Assembly: GCF_030380735.1 (NCBI RefSeq)
Contig: NZ_JAUDRZ010000026.1
Coordinates: 869,370 to 933,369, forward strand
DNA length: 64,000 bases
Origin: Rhizobium sp. S152
Lineage (GTDB): Bacteria > Pseudomonadota > Alphaproteobacteria > Rhizobiales > Rhizobiaceae
Direction of reading: 5' to 3'
The notes under the pieces are model-generated. The model searched no databases. It saw nothing but the letters and a program-made list of their open reading frames with translations, and was not told the DNA's origin. This document shows positions 1 through 8,541 of this stretch, piece after piece. How positions within the stretch are numbered: the stretch's first letter is position 1; every line of letters starts with the position of its first letter. The translations under genes were made by a program, and so were the position numbers.

Positions 1-245
1 TTCCACCCGTCATCAGGCTTGATCGTCGCCAGAATATCGACCAGCCGTCCCACGAACCAGAACAGCGCCGCCTCGATCGCCGCCGACAGGCCGCCCAGCA
101 CCAGCATGGCGATGAACGGCGCCTTCGCCTGGCCGATATAGAACCAGATGAACCCGAGTGTCTGTCGCGGCGGCTGAATATTGTCCTTCGGGTAGAAAGG
201 ATCGATCCAGTTTTCGAAGAAATGGAGGAGTCGTTTTATCGGCAT
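1..245 (-). CDS. ABC transporter ATP-binding/permease protein, N-terminal part (cut by window edge)
   Basis: Only the first 81 codons are inside the window, read leftwards from ATG at 245. The visible protein begins MPIKRLLHFFENWIDPFYP and continues with a hydrophobic stretch around residues 45-70 (IAMLVLGGLSAAIEAALFWF), as in the first transmembrane helices of an MsbA/HlyB-type half transporter. The same layout (a short N-terminus with FE..I/L.PF, then TM1) occurs in the next exporter gene at 687-2540 on the same strand. This suggests two related half transporters that may work as a heterodimeric exporter. The substrate cannot be inferred. The nucleotide-binding domain lies outside the window, so the family call rests on the N-terminus and the neighbour. 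Confidence 0.6.
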   Translation of the reverse strand, partial: MPIKRLLHFFENWIDPFYPKDNIQPPRQTLGFIWFYIGQAKAPFIAMLVLGGLSAAIEAALFWFVGRLVDILATIKPDDGW

Positions 246-408
246 GTCTGCGATATAGTCCTGATGGCTCCGGCCGGAAAGCCGAAGACGCTGCTGCCGC
301 AACCTTATATTTTTGTAACAATTGATAACATCGACGGCATCGCCGTTGAATGAGACGAAGCTTGCCACAATCTCGGGGTAGATTGACCTTTCACGGGGAG
401 ACGGTCGA

Positions 409-636
409 ATGCAGATGAAGACGATCATGTCGAGCATTCCGCTGCCGCTCGCGGAACGGCTCGACGCTCTGGTGGAGCACGTCGAGCTATCTCACGATCA
501 GGTCGTGACAGACGCGATTGCCGCGTGGATCGATCGGGAGGAAGAGCGGCGCCTGATGGACCTGCGGATGCTGGTATCGGCGAACAGCATATTCGTCGAA
601 CGCAACCGCGTCATCGACTGGGCGGACAGCCTCTGA
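409..636 (+). CDS. Orphan ribbon-helix-helix (CopG-like) DNA-binding protein
   Basis: This 75-residue protein starts MQMKTIMSSIPLPLAERLDAL. A short strand (IMSSIPLP) is followed by two helices (LAERLDALVEHV and SHDQVVTDAIAAWIDREEER), the pattern of CopG/ParD-type ribbon-helix-helix proteins. A purine-rich GGGGAG sits about 10 bases before ATG 409; ATG codons at 415 and 427 are alternative starts. Such proteins are usually antitoxins or small repressors. No toxin gene lies beside it: the neighbours are two ABC exporter genes on the opposite strand. It may be a solitary antitoxin or a regulator of the exporters. Function is inferred from the fold pattern only. Confidence 0.6.
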   Translation: MQMKTIMSSIPLPLAERLDALVEHVELSHDQVVTDAIAAWIDREEERRLMDLRMLVSANSIFVERNRVIDWADSL

Positions 637-647
637 ACAATAGAATT

Positions 648-688
648 GAAAAGGCCCTCCCGGTTTCCCGCCGGGAGGGCCTTTTGTT
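648..688. terminator. Bidirectional intrinsic terminator
   Basis: AAAAGGCCCTCCCGG is followed by its complement CCGGGAGGGCCTTTT across a short loop. There are A residues on the left and T residues on the right, so it can end transcripts from both convergent genes (409-636 plus, 687-2540 minus). Confidence 0.85.
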
Positions 689-2540
689 ATTGCGCCGCTT
701 CTTCGGCCGTTTCGTGATCTGCCAGAAACCCGCCAGACTGCCGGCTCCAGAGATCGGCGTAGACGCCACCCTGCCGGGTAAGATCGGCATGCGACCCGGC
801 CTCGATGATCCGGCCCTTGTCGAGCACGATCAGCCGGTCCATCTCGGTCAGCGTCGAGAGGCGGTGGGCGATCGCGATCACCGTCTTGCCCTGCATCAGC
901 GCGAAGAGGTTTTCCTGGATCGCCGCCTCGACTTCGGAATCGAGCGCCGAGGTCGCCTCGTCGAGCACCAGGATCGGCGCGTCCTTCAGGAAGACGCGGG
1001 CGATCGCGATGCGCTGGCGCTGGCCGCCCGAAAGCTTCACGCCGCGTTCGCCGACCTGCGCGTCGAGCCCCTTGCGGCCCTGCATGTCGACGAGACCTTC
1101 GATGAAGTCCCACGCATTCGCGCGCCGCGCGGCCTCGATCACATCGGCATCCGTCGCATCCGGCCGGCCATAGGCGATGTTGTCGCGGATCGAGCGGTGC
1201 AGCAGCGAGGTATCCTGCGTCACCACGCCGATCAGCGACCGCAGGCTCTGCTGCGACACATGCGAGATGTCCTGCCCGTCGATCGTGATACGGCCGCTTT
1301 CCAGGTCGTAGAAACGCAGCAAGAGGTTCATCAGCGTCGTCTTGCCGGCGCCGGAGCGACCGACCAGACCCACCTTCTCGCCCGCCTTGATGTCGAGCGA
1401 CATGTTGTCGATGATGCCCTTGCCCTTGCCGTAGTGGAACCCGATCCGCTCGTAGTGGATCGCGCCCTTCTTGGCCGTCATCGCCGTCGCCGCGGGGCGA
1501 TCGATGATGTCGTGCGGCTTGGTCATCATCTCCATGCCGTCATAGACCGTGCCGATGTTCTCGAACAGCGCCGAGACTTCCCACATGATCCACTGCGACA
1601 TGCCGTTGACGCGCATGGCAAGGCCGATGGCGATCGCGATAGCGCCGACCGAAATCTGGCCGTTCAGCCAGAACCAGATCGACAGGCCCGAGATCACGAA
1701 CAGCGCCACGCAGTTGTTGATATAAACAGATGCGTGAAACATCGTCACCCGGCGCATCTGCTGATGCACCGTCTGCAGGAAGCCGTCCATGCTCTCGCGG
1801 GCGTAGGTTTCTTCCCTGCCCGCATGCGAGAACAGCTTCACCGTCGCGATGTTGGTGTAGCTGTCCACGACACGGCCCGTCATCATCGAGCGCGCGTCCG
1901 CCTGCAGCGCGGCGATCTTGCGAAGTCGCGGCACGAAGTAGGACACGATGGCGATGTAGACGCCGAGCCAGGCCAGAATGGGGATCATCAGCCGCCAGTC
2001 CGCCGCCGCGATCACGATGATCATCGAGATGAAGTAGGTGACGACATAGACGAAGACGTCGAGGATCTTCATCACCGTCTCGCGCACAGCCAGCGACGTC
2101 TGCATCACCTTCGTGGCAACGCGTCCGGCGAACTCGTTGGCGAAGAAGGTCATGCTGTGGCGCAGCAGGAAGCGGTGCATCTGCCAGCGTGCGATCATCG
2201 GATAGTTGCCAAGCAGCACCTGGTGCATGATGATCGAGTCCAGCACCGCCGCCAGCGGCAGACCGATCAGGATCAGCGCGCCCATCCAGGCAAGCCGGTG
2301 CCATTCCGTCTGCAGGAACGTCGCCTTGTCGGCATTCGTCAACCAGTCGACGATGTCGCCGAGGAACTGGAAGAGCGCCACTTCACCGATCGCGATCAGC
2401 GCCGTCAGCACCGCCATCGCGGCAAGCCACGGCGCCGCCGGCTTGGTGTAGTGCCAGCAGAATGCAAAGAGACCTTTCGGAGGCGCGGTGGGCTCCTCGC
2501 TCGGAAAGGGATTAAGTCGCTGTTCAAACCAGCCAAACAT
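687..2540 (-). CDS. ABC exporter, fused transmembrane and ATP-binding domains (MsbA/HlyB type)
   Basis: The 617-residue protein has the permease-ATPase layout of type IV ABC exporters. A transmembrane domain spans about residues 35-320. The nucleotide-binding domain has Walker A GRSGAGKTT (around 395-403), signature LSGGQRQRIAIAR (around 502) and Walker B ILVLDEATSALD (around 522), with the switch His in IAHRLSTL. The start MFGWFEQRLNPF (ATG at 2540) was chosen because the N-terminus then resembles that of the truncated exporter at 1-245; an in-frame extension of 21 codons lacks such similarity. It probably sits in the inner membrane and exports a lipid, drug or peptide, alone or with the neighbour. 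The substrate is unknown. Confidence 0.88.
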   Translation of the reverse strand: MFGWFEQRLNPFPSEEPTAPPKGLFAFCWHYTKPAAPWLAAMAVLTALIAIGEVALFQFLGDIVDWLTNADKATFLQTEWHRLAWMGALILIGLPLAAVLDSIIMHQVLLGNYPMIARWQMHRFLLRHSMTFFANEFAGRVATKVMQTSLAVRETVMKILDVFVYVVTYFISMIIVIAAADWRLMIPILAWLGVYIAIVSYFVPRLRKIAALQADARSMMTGRVVDSYTNIATVKLFSHAGREETYARESMDGFLQTVHQQMRRVTMFHASVYINNCVALFVISGLSIWFWLNGQISVGAIAIAIGLAMRVNGMSQWIMWEVSALFENIGTVYDGMEMMTKPHDIIDRPAATAMTAKKGAIHYERIGFHYGKGKGIIDNMSLDIKAGEKVGLVGRSGAGKTTLMNLLLRFYDLESGRITIDGQDISHVSQQSLRSLIGVVTQDTSLLHRSIRDNIAYGRPDATDADVIEAARRANAWDFIEGLVDMQGRKGLDAQVGERGVKLSGGQRQRIAIARVFLKDAPILVLDEATSALDSEVEAAIQENLFALMQGKTVIAIAHRLSTLTEMDRLIVLDKGRIIEAGSHADLTRQGGVYADLWSRQSGGFLADHETAEEAAQ

Positions 2541-2922
2541 GAAAATGCTCCGGAACTTCAGCGTTCCGTTCCCTGGCCCCGCGCAAAGCGCAATGCGGCA
2601 CATATGGGAACCGGACGTTCAAGGGGCGAGGCCACGACAGCCGCGCAATGGATTAAAAATGAGAAGTCAGGGAAGGAAGACGCTAGGAGCGTCGGATCGC
2701 CATGCGCGGATTGGTGCGCGGAAGACGCGTAAACAGCAATGTATTCATCATGGCGCTCCCTGCTGGCGATTAAAAGATGTGCACCGATAACGCGAAACGG
2801 AGGCAATTTCCAGTCCCACCATACCGGAAATTGAACATTTCGTGGTCAAAAGCCCCTCTGTTGCACTGAAACGACAGTTGCAATAGGTGTCTCGGCCAAA
2901 AAGACGCAACGGACGGCACTTC
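2541..2922. other. Gene-free stretch between divergent exporter and trmL
   Basis: These 380 bases hold the upstream regions of two divergently read genes. No convincing coding region is present. An 8-bp inverted repeat (CAATTTCC at 2804-2811 and GGAAATTG at 2826-2833, 14-base spacer) is the only structured element I see. It could be an operator or a weak hairpin. Confidence 0.5.
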
Positions 2923-3384
2923 ATGGCGAACCTCAGACTGGCACTCTACCAGCCGGATATTCCGGGCAACACGGGAACGATCCTGCGCCTCGCCGCCTGC
3001 CTCGGCTTCGGCGTCGATATCATCGAGCCCGCCGGCTTCGACATTTCCGACCGCAACCTGAAGCGATCGGGGATGGACTACATCGCCGCCGCCGCCCTCA
3101 CCCGCCATGTGAACTGGGACCGCTTCGAGGAATGGCGCGCCACGACCGGGCGCCGCCTCGTGCTTGCCTCCACCAAGGCATCCGTTCCCTATACGAAGTT
3201 CGAATTCCGCCACGACGACATCCTGCTCTTCGGCCGCGAGAGCGCCGGCGTCCCCGATCACGTGCACGAGGCCTCGGATGCCCGCGTCATCGTCCCGATG
3301 GTCGAAGGTCAACGCTCCATCAACGTCGCCGTTTCCGCCGCCATGATCGTCGGCGAGGCCATGCGCCAGACCGTCTGGATCTGA
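2923..3384 (+). CDS. trmL: tRNA (cytidine/uridine-2'-O-)-methyltransferase TrmL
   Basis: The 153-residue protein is a single-domain SPOUT methyltransferase. It has the three knot motifs of TrmL: an N-terminal PDIPGNTGTILRLAAC, a central LLFGRESAGVPDHV, and a C-terminal RSINVAVSAAMIVGEA. TrmL methylates the ribose of nucleotide 34 in the anticodon wobble position of tRNA-Leu isoacceptors, using S-adenosylmethionine. The length matches the family (about 155). The start at ATG 2923 (MANLRLALYQPDIPG) fits the family N-terminus; an upstream ATG at 2887 adds 12 unsupported residues. It stands alone, divergent from the ABC exporter. Confidence 0.93.
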   Translation: MANLRLALYQPDIPGNTGTILRLAACLGFGVDIIEPAGFDISDRNLKRSGMDYIAAAALTRHVNWDRFEEWRATTGRRLVLASTKASVPYTKFEFRHDDILLFGRESAGVPDHVHEASDARVIVPMVEGQRSINVAVSAAMIVGEAMRQTVWI

Positions 3385-3610
3385 CAGCTGATCTGGCTGG
3401 CCGGGGTTGATTTCCCCATGTCCTGACGCAAATGCCGGTACAGTTCCACAATATGTCGGAAACGGCGTTGTGAAATCGCGCGACCGGCGTATAGTTTTTA
3501 GCCGGGCAAACAAAAATCTCTCGTGATCACCGCAATTTCAAGCAGTTGACGATAAGAGATTCGAACAAAGATCGCGCCGCAGCGCGAAAAAAGAAGAAGA
3601 CCAAGACCGA

Positions 3611-5257
3611 ATGGAATCGACAATCGTCATGATCAACCTGTTTGGCGCGGTGGCCCTGCTGCTGTTCGGCCTTGCACAGGTGAAGGACGGCGTGTCGAGA
3701 GCTTTTGGCGCACGGCTGAGGACCGGGCTGGCATCAGGCACCAAGAGTGGCCTTCGCTCCTTCGTCTCCGGCTTCCTCGCCACCATCGCGCTGCAGAGCT
3801 CCACCGCCACCGCGCTCATGGTCGCCTCCTTTGTCGAGCGTGAACTGGTCAAGCCGCGTATGGCGCAGATCGTGCTGCTCGGCGCCAATGTCGGCACCGC
3901 CGTCACCGCCTGGATCGTCGCGACCGGCATCGAGTGGCTGTCGCCGCTTGTCATCCTCGCCGGCCTGGTGCTCTATCGCAGCGGCTCCAGTTCCCGCCAG
4001 GGCGGCGGCGCGGCGCTCATCGGCATCGGCCTGATGCTGCTGTCGCTGCACCTGTTGAGCAGCGCCACCGAGCCGATGCGCCAGTCTCCGGCGCTGGCGG
4101 CCTTCATCGGCCTGCTCGACAATGCCTGGCCGGTTGCGCTTGCCTTCTCGGCCTGCATCGCCTTCGTCTCGTCTTCGAGCCTCGCGGCCGTCGTCCTCAT
4201 CCTGTCGCTCGCCTCGACCGGCATCCTGTCGGCCGGGCTGATCATCGTGCTCGTTCTCGGCGCCAATCTCGGCGGCGCCATCCCGCCTGTCATTGCGTCG
4301 CTGAGCGGCCCGGCCTCGGCGAAACGCGTGACGCTCGGCAACCTGATCGTCCGTGCCATCGGCTGCCTGATCGCCCTGCCGCTGGCGGGCTTCGGCGCCG
4401 ATCTTCTGGAAATGCTGCCGCTTTCCGCCGCCAAGCTGCCCGTCGACGCGCATCTCGGCTTCAACCTCATCCTGGCCGCCCTCGCCTGGCCCTTCTCACG
4501 GCTTCTCTCGAAGCTGATGCAGCGGCTGGTGCCGGAAGATGCCCAGGCCGACACCGCGCCAAAGTATCTCGACAGCCAGGAACTCTCGACACCCGTGGTG
4601 GCGCTCGCCAGTGCCACTCGCGAGGTGCTCGGCGTCGGCGACCTGATCGAGCGCATGCTGATGCGCACTTCCGCCGCCTTCGAGCGCAACGATCTCTCCA
4701 AGCTCAAGGAGATCCCCGCGCTGGAAAAGCGCGTCGATACGCTGCAGCAGGAGGTGAAGGTCTACCTCTCCAAGCTCGGCCGCGCCGGCCTCAGCGAGGA
4801 GGACGGCCGCCGCTCGATCGTCATCATCGATTACGCCATCAATCTCGAACACATCGGCGACATCATCGAAAAGGGCCTGCTGCCGCAGGCAACCAAGAAG
4901 ATTTCGCTCGGCCTGAAGTTCTCCGAGGACGGCTACGCCGAACTGACCAAGCTCTTCCATCTGACGATCGACAACCTGCGCATTGCCCAGACCATCTTCG
5001 TTACCCGCGATTTCAATCTCGCCAGGCAGCTGATGGAGGTGAAGGTCGAGGTGCGGCGTATGGAGAAGCAATCGGCCGAGCGCCATCTCGAACGGCTGCG
5101 CGACGGCCGCGCCGACAGTCTGCAAACCAGCTCGCTGCATCTCGACATGCTGCGCGACCTGAAGCGCATCAACGCCCATATCGTCTCGGTCGCGCACCCC
5201 ATCTTGGACGAAAGCGGCCTCTTGATCGAAAGCCGTCTGCGTAAGGCTGCGGAGTGA
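3611..5257 (+). CDS. Na+/phosphate cotransporter family protein with PhoU-like tail
   Basis: The 548-residue protein has two inverted Na/Pi-cotransporter repeats in the membrane half (residues 1-310). Each carries the QSS/SSSS plus GANxG signature: QSSTATALM with LLGANVGTAVTAW, and VSSSSLAAVV with VLGANLGGAIPP. Residues 340-548 form a PhoU-like helical tail (ALEKRVDTLQQEV, YAINLEHIGDIIEKGLL). Members of this NptA/YjbB family move phosphate with sodium across the inner membrane, and the PhoU tail probably tunes activity. It is monocistronic, followed closely by a convergent small gene. I see no Pho box that I would defend. The family call is firm; the direction of transport is inferred. Confidence 0.9.
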   Translation: MESTIVMINLFGAVALLLFGLAQVKDGVSRAFGARLRTGLASGTKSGLRSFVSGFLATIALQSSTATALMVASFVERELVKPRMAQIVLLGANVGTAVTAWIVATGIEWLSPLVILAGLVLYRSGSSSRQGGGAALIGIGLMLLSLHLLSSATEPMRQSPALAAFIGLLDNAWPVALAFSACIAFVSSSSLAAVVLILSLASTGILSAGLIIVLVLGANLGGAIPPVIASLSGPASAKRVTLGNLIVRAIGCLIALPLAGFGADLLEMLPLSAAKLPVDAHLGFNLILAALAWPFSRLLSKLMQRLVPEDAQADTAPKYLDSQELSTPVVALASATREVLGVGDLIERMLMRTSAAFERNDLSKLKEIPALEKRVDTLQQEVKVYLSKLGRAGLSEEDGRRSIVIIDYAINLEHIGDIIEKGLLPQATKKISLGLKFSEDGYAELTKLFHLTIDNLRIAQTIFVTRDFNLARQLMEVKVEVRRMEKQSAERHLERLRDGRADSLQTSSLHLDMLRDLKRINAHIVSVAHPILDESGLLIESRLRKAAE

Positions 5258-5263
5258 CAGGGA

Positions 5264-5524
5264 TCAATCGGCCGAGGGAAGCCGGCGCATGGTGAACTCG
5301 ATCTGGTCGCCATCCAGCTGCCGCCAGCTTTCGACCTCGGTCCAGTACGCCGCCTTGGGATATTCGTCGAACCACTCGCGCGCCTTGGCACGGGCCTCGA
5401 GCAATCCGAGACAGTAGGTCTGCCGCACGAAGCGGTCGTTCTTCCGGGTTGTGTCCCCGGCGCGGTGAGATGCAATCCGTCGTTTCAGGCCGTCGAACGA
5501 CGGAGGACCCGGAATTTTCGCCAT
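5264..5524 (-). CDS. Conserved small protein of unknown function
   Basis: This is an 86-residue soluble protein, MAKIPGPPSFDGLKRRIASH to the end RRLPSAD, with aromatic- and charge-rich helices (CLGLLEARAKAREWFDEYPKAAYW). ATG 5524 is preferred because the upstream in-frame extension to 5653 has no protein-like composition. I do not recognise the family. It is convergent with the Na/Pi transporter (6 bases between stops) and divergent from hemF. No motif suggests a catalytic role. Confidence 0.6.
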   Translation of the reverse strand: MAKIPGPPSFDGLKRRIASHRAGDTTRKNDRFVRQTYCLGLLEARAKAREWFDEYPKAAYWTEVESWRQLDGDQIEFTMRRLPSAD

Positions 5525-5688
5525 AAAAGCTACCTCTGGCGAAAAACGTAATATCGAAATCGTGAATTTGCGAGTCGAATCTGAAGCCTGGCAATCGACG
5601 TTCGGCGCTGGCGAGGTGCTGAAGCACCTGCTATCAGGGCTTTTTTCAAGCATGCGCGAATCTGCGACGCCCGCCGGAGACGAAGACT

Positions 5689-6603
5689 ATGGAACGACCC
5701 GAACTCCCGATCGGCCTGCCTGAGGACATCGAGGAGAAGAAGACGCAGGCGCGCACCTGGTTCGAAAGCCTGCGCGACACCATCTGCGCCTCCTTCGAGG
5801 CGCTCGAGGACGAACTGACCGGCCCGCTGTCCGATCGTCAGCCCGGCCGTTTCGTCGCCAAGGACTGGCAGCGCGAAAATGGCGCCGGCGGCGGCGGTCG
5901 CATGTCGATGATGGAAGGCCGCGTCTTCGAGAAGGTCGGTGTCCACACATCCACCGTCTATGGCGAATTCGCGCCCGACCTGCGCGCCCAGATGCCGGGC
6001 GCCAAGGACGATCCGAGATTCTGGGCCTCGGGCATCTCGCTGATCGCCCACCCGGTCAATCCCAACGTGCCCGCCGTGCACATGAACACCCGCATGGTCG
6101 TGACCTCCAGCCGCTGGTTCGGCGGCGGTGCCGACCTGACCCCCGTGCTCGACCGCCGCCGCACCCAAGAGGACATGGACAGCCAGTTGTTCCACAAGGC
6201 GATGGAGATCGCCTGCCGCAGCCATTCCGGCGTGGCGGACTATGCCGCCTACAAAAAGTGGTGTGACGAATACTTCTTCCTCAAGCATCGCAACGAGGCC
6301 CGCGGCATCGGCGGCATCTTCTACGACTGGCTGCATTCCAGCGACGAAGCCGGCGGCTGGGACGCCGATTTTGCATTCACCCGCGATGTCGGCCGCGCGT
6401 TTTCCATGGTTTACCCGCGCATTGTCCGCTCCAACTTCAACAAACAGTGGACAGCACAGGATCGTGACGAACAATTGATTCGCCGCGGCCGCTACGTTGA
6501 GTTCAATCTCCTCTACGACCGGGGCACCATCTTCGGTCTGAAGACGGGCGGCAATGTGGAGTCGATTCTCTCCTCGCTTCCCCCGATGGTTCGCTGGCCG
6601 TGA
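5689..6603 (+). CDS. hemF: Oxygen-dependent coproporphyrinogen III oxidase
   Basis: The 304-residue enzyme carries out the aerobic oxidative decarboxylation of coproporphyrinogen III to protoporphyrinogen IX in haem synthesis. It has the family blocks FEKVGVHTSTVYG, HMNTRMVV with a conserved His, WFGGGADLTP, GIGGIFYDWLH, and the C-terminal signature GRYVEFNLLYDRGTIFGLKTGG. Length and ending (ESILSSLPP) match HemF. It works in the cytosol as a homodimer. It is transcribed alone; the next gene is a small unknown protein 100 bases downstream. I did not find a convincing Fnr/FixK box (TTGAT-N4-ATCAA) upstream. Confidence 0.97.
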   Translation: MERPELPIGLPEDIEEKKTQARTWFESLRDTICASFEALEDELTGPLSDRQPGRFVAKDWQRENGAGGGGRMSMMEGRVFEKVGVHTSTVYGEFAPDLRAQMPGAKDDPRFWASGISLIAHPVNPNVPAVHMNTRMVVTSSRWFGGGADLTPVLDRRRTQEDMDSQLFHKAMEIACRSHSGVADYAAYKKWCDEYFFLKHRNEARGIGGIFYDWLHSSDEAGGWDADFAFTRDVGRAFSMVYPRIVRSNFNKQWTAQDRDEQLIRRGRYVEFNLLYDRGTIFGLKTGGNVESILSSLPPMVRWP

Positions 6604-6703
6604 GCTTGGAGGAGATCGCGGCAAAATTGCACTGAGATGCTTTCAATCGGCAGTCCAAATACTATCTACATATCTATGTGCGTCACAATCGGAGGAGGTT
6701 GTC

Positions 6704-6979
6704 ATGACGGTACAAAGCGGCGTAGCGGTATCTCGGGAGGTGGAAGACACACCCCGCGCAATTGAGACACCGGAATTTCTGAACAGGATCGCGGAAGAAC
6801 TTCGGGCAAAGAGCGGCTCCGGCCTGCCTCTTTCCTGCTTCGTCGAACAGGTGAAGCTCCAGATCGCCGGCGGCAGGACGCCGGAAGACCTGAAACATCA
6901 GCTGACCGGTCACCAAGGCAAATCGACCAACGATTGCTATAAGGCCTGGGCCATGCCCGACCATTGGTCCGAGCACTGA
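6704..6979 (+). CDS. Conserved small protein of unknown function
   Basis: This is a 91-residue protein, MTVQSGVAVSREVEDT to AMPDHWSEH. ATG 6704 is fixed by a very strong ribosome binding site (GGAGGAGG at 6691-6698). It is soluble and mostly helical, with one Cys in LPLSCFVEQ and another in NDCYKAW. I do not recognise the family. It is downstream of hemF but has its own spacing and probably its own promoter (AT-rich stretch 6655-6685). Confidence 0.65.
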   Translation: MTVQSGVAVSREVEDTPRAIETPEFLNRIAEELRAKSGSGLPLSCFVEQVKLQIAGGRTPEDLKHQLTGHQGKSTNDCYKAWAMPDHWSEH

Positions 6980-7094
6980 TGAGGTAAAACTCCGGCCGGT
7001 TTTCCGTTCGGCCGGAACCTCTCGTCAAGTCGAGCATTCAGACATTGCGTGGAGGCGCAATGACGACCCCGAATTTCAGATGAAGGAGGAAACG

Positions 7095-7280
7095 ATGAGA
7101 CTCTTCGAATGTGGAACGCTTGTGCCTGGCTGCGATTGGCACACCAGGGCCAATGACGACGCCGAAGTCGTTCGCCGCGCCGTCGAGCATATGCGCGAAG
7201 CGCACGGCGAGACCGTCATCCGCGAAAACATGGTCGACAATATCAAGGCCCGCATACGCAACGAGGCGAACGCGGCCTGA
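7095..7280 (+). CDS. DUF1059 family small protein
   Basis: This 61-residue protein starts MRLFECGTLVPGCDWHTRAN at ATG 7095, directly behind AAGGAGG (7084-7090). The Cys and His positions (ECGTLVPGCDWHTRA) and the helix DAEVVRRAVEHMREAHG fit the DUF1059 family of small proteins. Their function is unknown, though the CxxxxxxCxxH arrangement could bind a metal. An alternative start at 7080 would place the ribosome site inside the gene and is rejected. It ends 7 bases from the convergent CCA-transferase stop. Confidence 0.75.
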   Translation: MRLFECGTLVPGCDWHTRANDDAEVVRRAVEHMREAHGETVIRENMVDNIKARIRNEANAA

Positions 7281-7287
7281 TCATAGC

Positions 7288-8541
7288 TCACTTGGCTAGA
7301 TCATCGAGCCGGGCGAGCAGTGCCGCCCGGTCGATGTTAAAGTTTGCCTCGACCCACTCGTTCTCCAGTACCGACAACAGCTCTCCCACCCGTCGCCCTG
7401 CAGGAACGCCGGCGGCCATGACGTCGCCGCCGCTGAGCGGAAACTGCGGCTTGGACCAGGCTTGTGCCTGATCCAACAGCTTGTTCAGTCGGCCGGAGCG
7501 GCTCATCTCCGCCATATCCCCTTCCGCCTTGGACCTTGCGACCGCGAGTGCCAGCTTCAGCCGTGTGATGATCCCATCGGCGCCGTTGCGATAGAGCAAC
7601 CGCTCGAACGCGGCCGACGAGAGTTCGTCGTTGACGGGCGCGGCACTCGCCCAGGCCTTGAAATAGGCCGCCTCGGCATTGGAAAGCTTCAGCCGCGCCG
7701 CCATCTTCGCCAGCCGCTCCGCATCCGGCGGTACGATCGATGCCAGCCGCAGCAAGGGATCCGGCGTCCAGCCTAGCGCCTGTTCCATCGCTACCAGCCC
7801 CGGAATGGCGTCGATGCCCCATTTCTCGGTTTCCGGCAGGATTTCGGTCAGCACCGCCACCTGCCGCATCCAGAGCAGCGCACGTCCGGGATCTTGCGCC
7901 GCAAGCAGCTTGCGCAGTTCCGACCAGACCCGCTCCGCCGACAGCGTCTTCAGCTTCGAGCGTGCCGCACTGCTCGCCCTAAGCCCGTCCGCATCCGGTC
8001 GGCCCGAACCGTAATAGGCGAAGAAGCGGAAGAACCTGAGCACCCTCAGATAATCCTCGGCGATCCGCGTCGCCGCATCGCCGATGAAGCGGATGTTGCG
8101 CTTCCCGATATCGGCAAGCCCATCCACCAGATCGACCACATCACCCTTCTCGTCAGCATAGAGTGCATTGATCGTGAGGTCGCGGCGCTCGGCGTCCCCC
8201 TGCCAGTCGGTGCTGAACGCCACCTTGGCGCGGCGACCGTCGGTCTCGACGTCGGTGCGTAGCGTCGTCACCTCGAACGGCTTGCCGTCGATCACGAGCG
8301 TCACCGTGCCGTGTTCGACGCCTGTCGGAATGGCCTTGATCCCGGCCTTGGCGGCCCGCTCGATGACGGTCTCCGGCGTCAGCGTCGTCGCGACGTCGAT
8401 GTCGTTCACGTCGAGCCCCATCAGGCTGTTGCGCACCGCGCCGCCGACCACGCGCCCCTCGCCGCCATCGGCGTTCAAAAGCGCGAACACGCGCTTCAGC
8501 GCCGGGTCGTTGAACCAGGCTTGGTCGGCGAGGTTGGTCAT
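7288..8541 (-). CDS. cca: CCA tRNA nucleotidyltransferase / polyA polymerase family
   Basis: The 417-residue enzyme has the class II nucleotidyltransferase head: VVGGAVRNSLMGLDVNDIDVATTL with the catalytic DxD, followed by TTLRTDVETDGRRAKVAF and RRDLTINALYAD. The neck and body domains follow (AEDYLRVLRFFRFFAYYG). Such enzymes add or repair the CCA end of tRNAs; close relatives act as polyA polymerases, and sequence alone cannot separate them. The start ATG 8541 overlaps the upstream Nudix stop by four bases (ATGA), so the two are probably translationally coupled. It is the last gene of a three-gene operon (DUF1285, Nudix, cca). Confidence 0.9.
   Translation of the reverse strand: MTNLADQAWFNDPALKRVFALLNADGGEGRVVGGAVRNSLMGLDVNDIDVATTLTPETVIERAAKAGIKAIPTGVEHGTVTLVIDGKPFEVTTLRTDVETDGRRAKVAFSTDWQGDAERRDLTINALYADEKGDVVDLVDGLADIGKRNIRFIGDAATRIAEDYLRVLRFFRFFAYYGSGRPDADGLRASSAARSKLKTLSAERVWSELRKLLAAQDPGRALLWMRQVAVLTEILPETEKWGIDAIPGLVAMEQALGWTPDPLLRLASIVPPDAERLAKMAARLKLSNAEAAYFKAWASAAPVNDELSSAAFERLLYRNGADGIITRLKLALAVARSKAEGDMAEMSRSGRLNKLLDQAQAWSKPQFPLSGGDVMAAGVPAGRRVGELLSVLENEWVEANFNIDRAALLARLDDLAK

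Noticed and set aside
525..2732. 735-codon open frame on the plus strand over the ABC exporter gene
   Set aside because: It is the complement of a clear ABC exporter. The composition is Arg/His-rich and there is no domain. It is a shadow caused by high GC at third positions.
2804..2833. CAATTTCC/GGAAATTG inverted repeat as an operator for trmL
   Set aside because: Only 8-base arms with a 14-base spacer and no known regulator motif. Kept as a note in the gap entry, not as a site.
5525..5688. Possible FixK/Fnr box upstream of hemF
   Set aside because: I looked for TTGAT-N4-ATCAA and found no convincing match in the gap.
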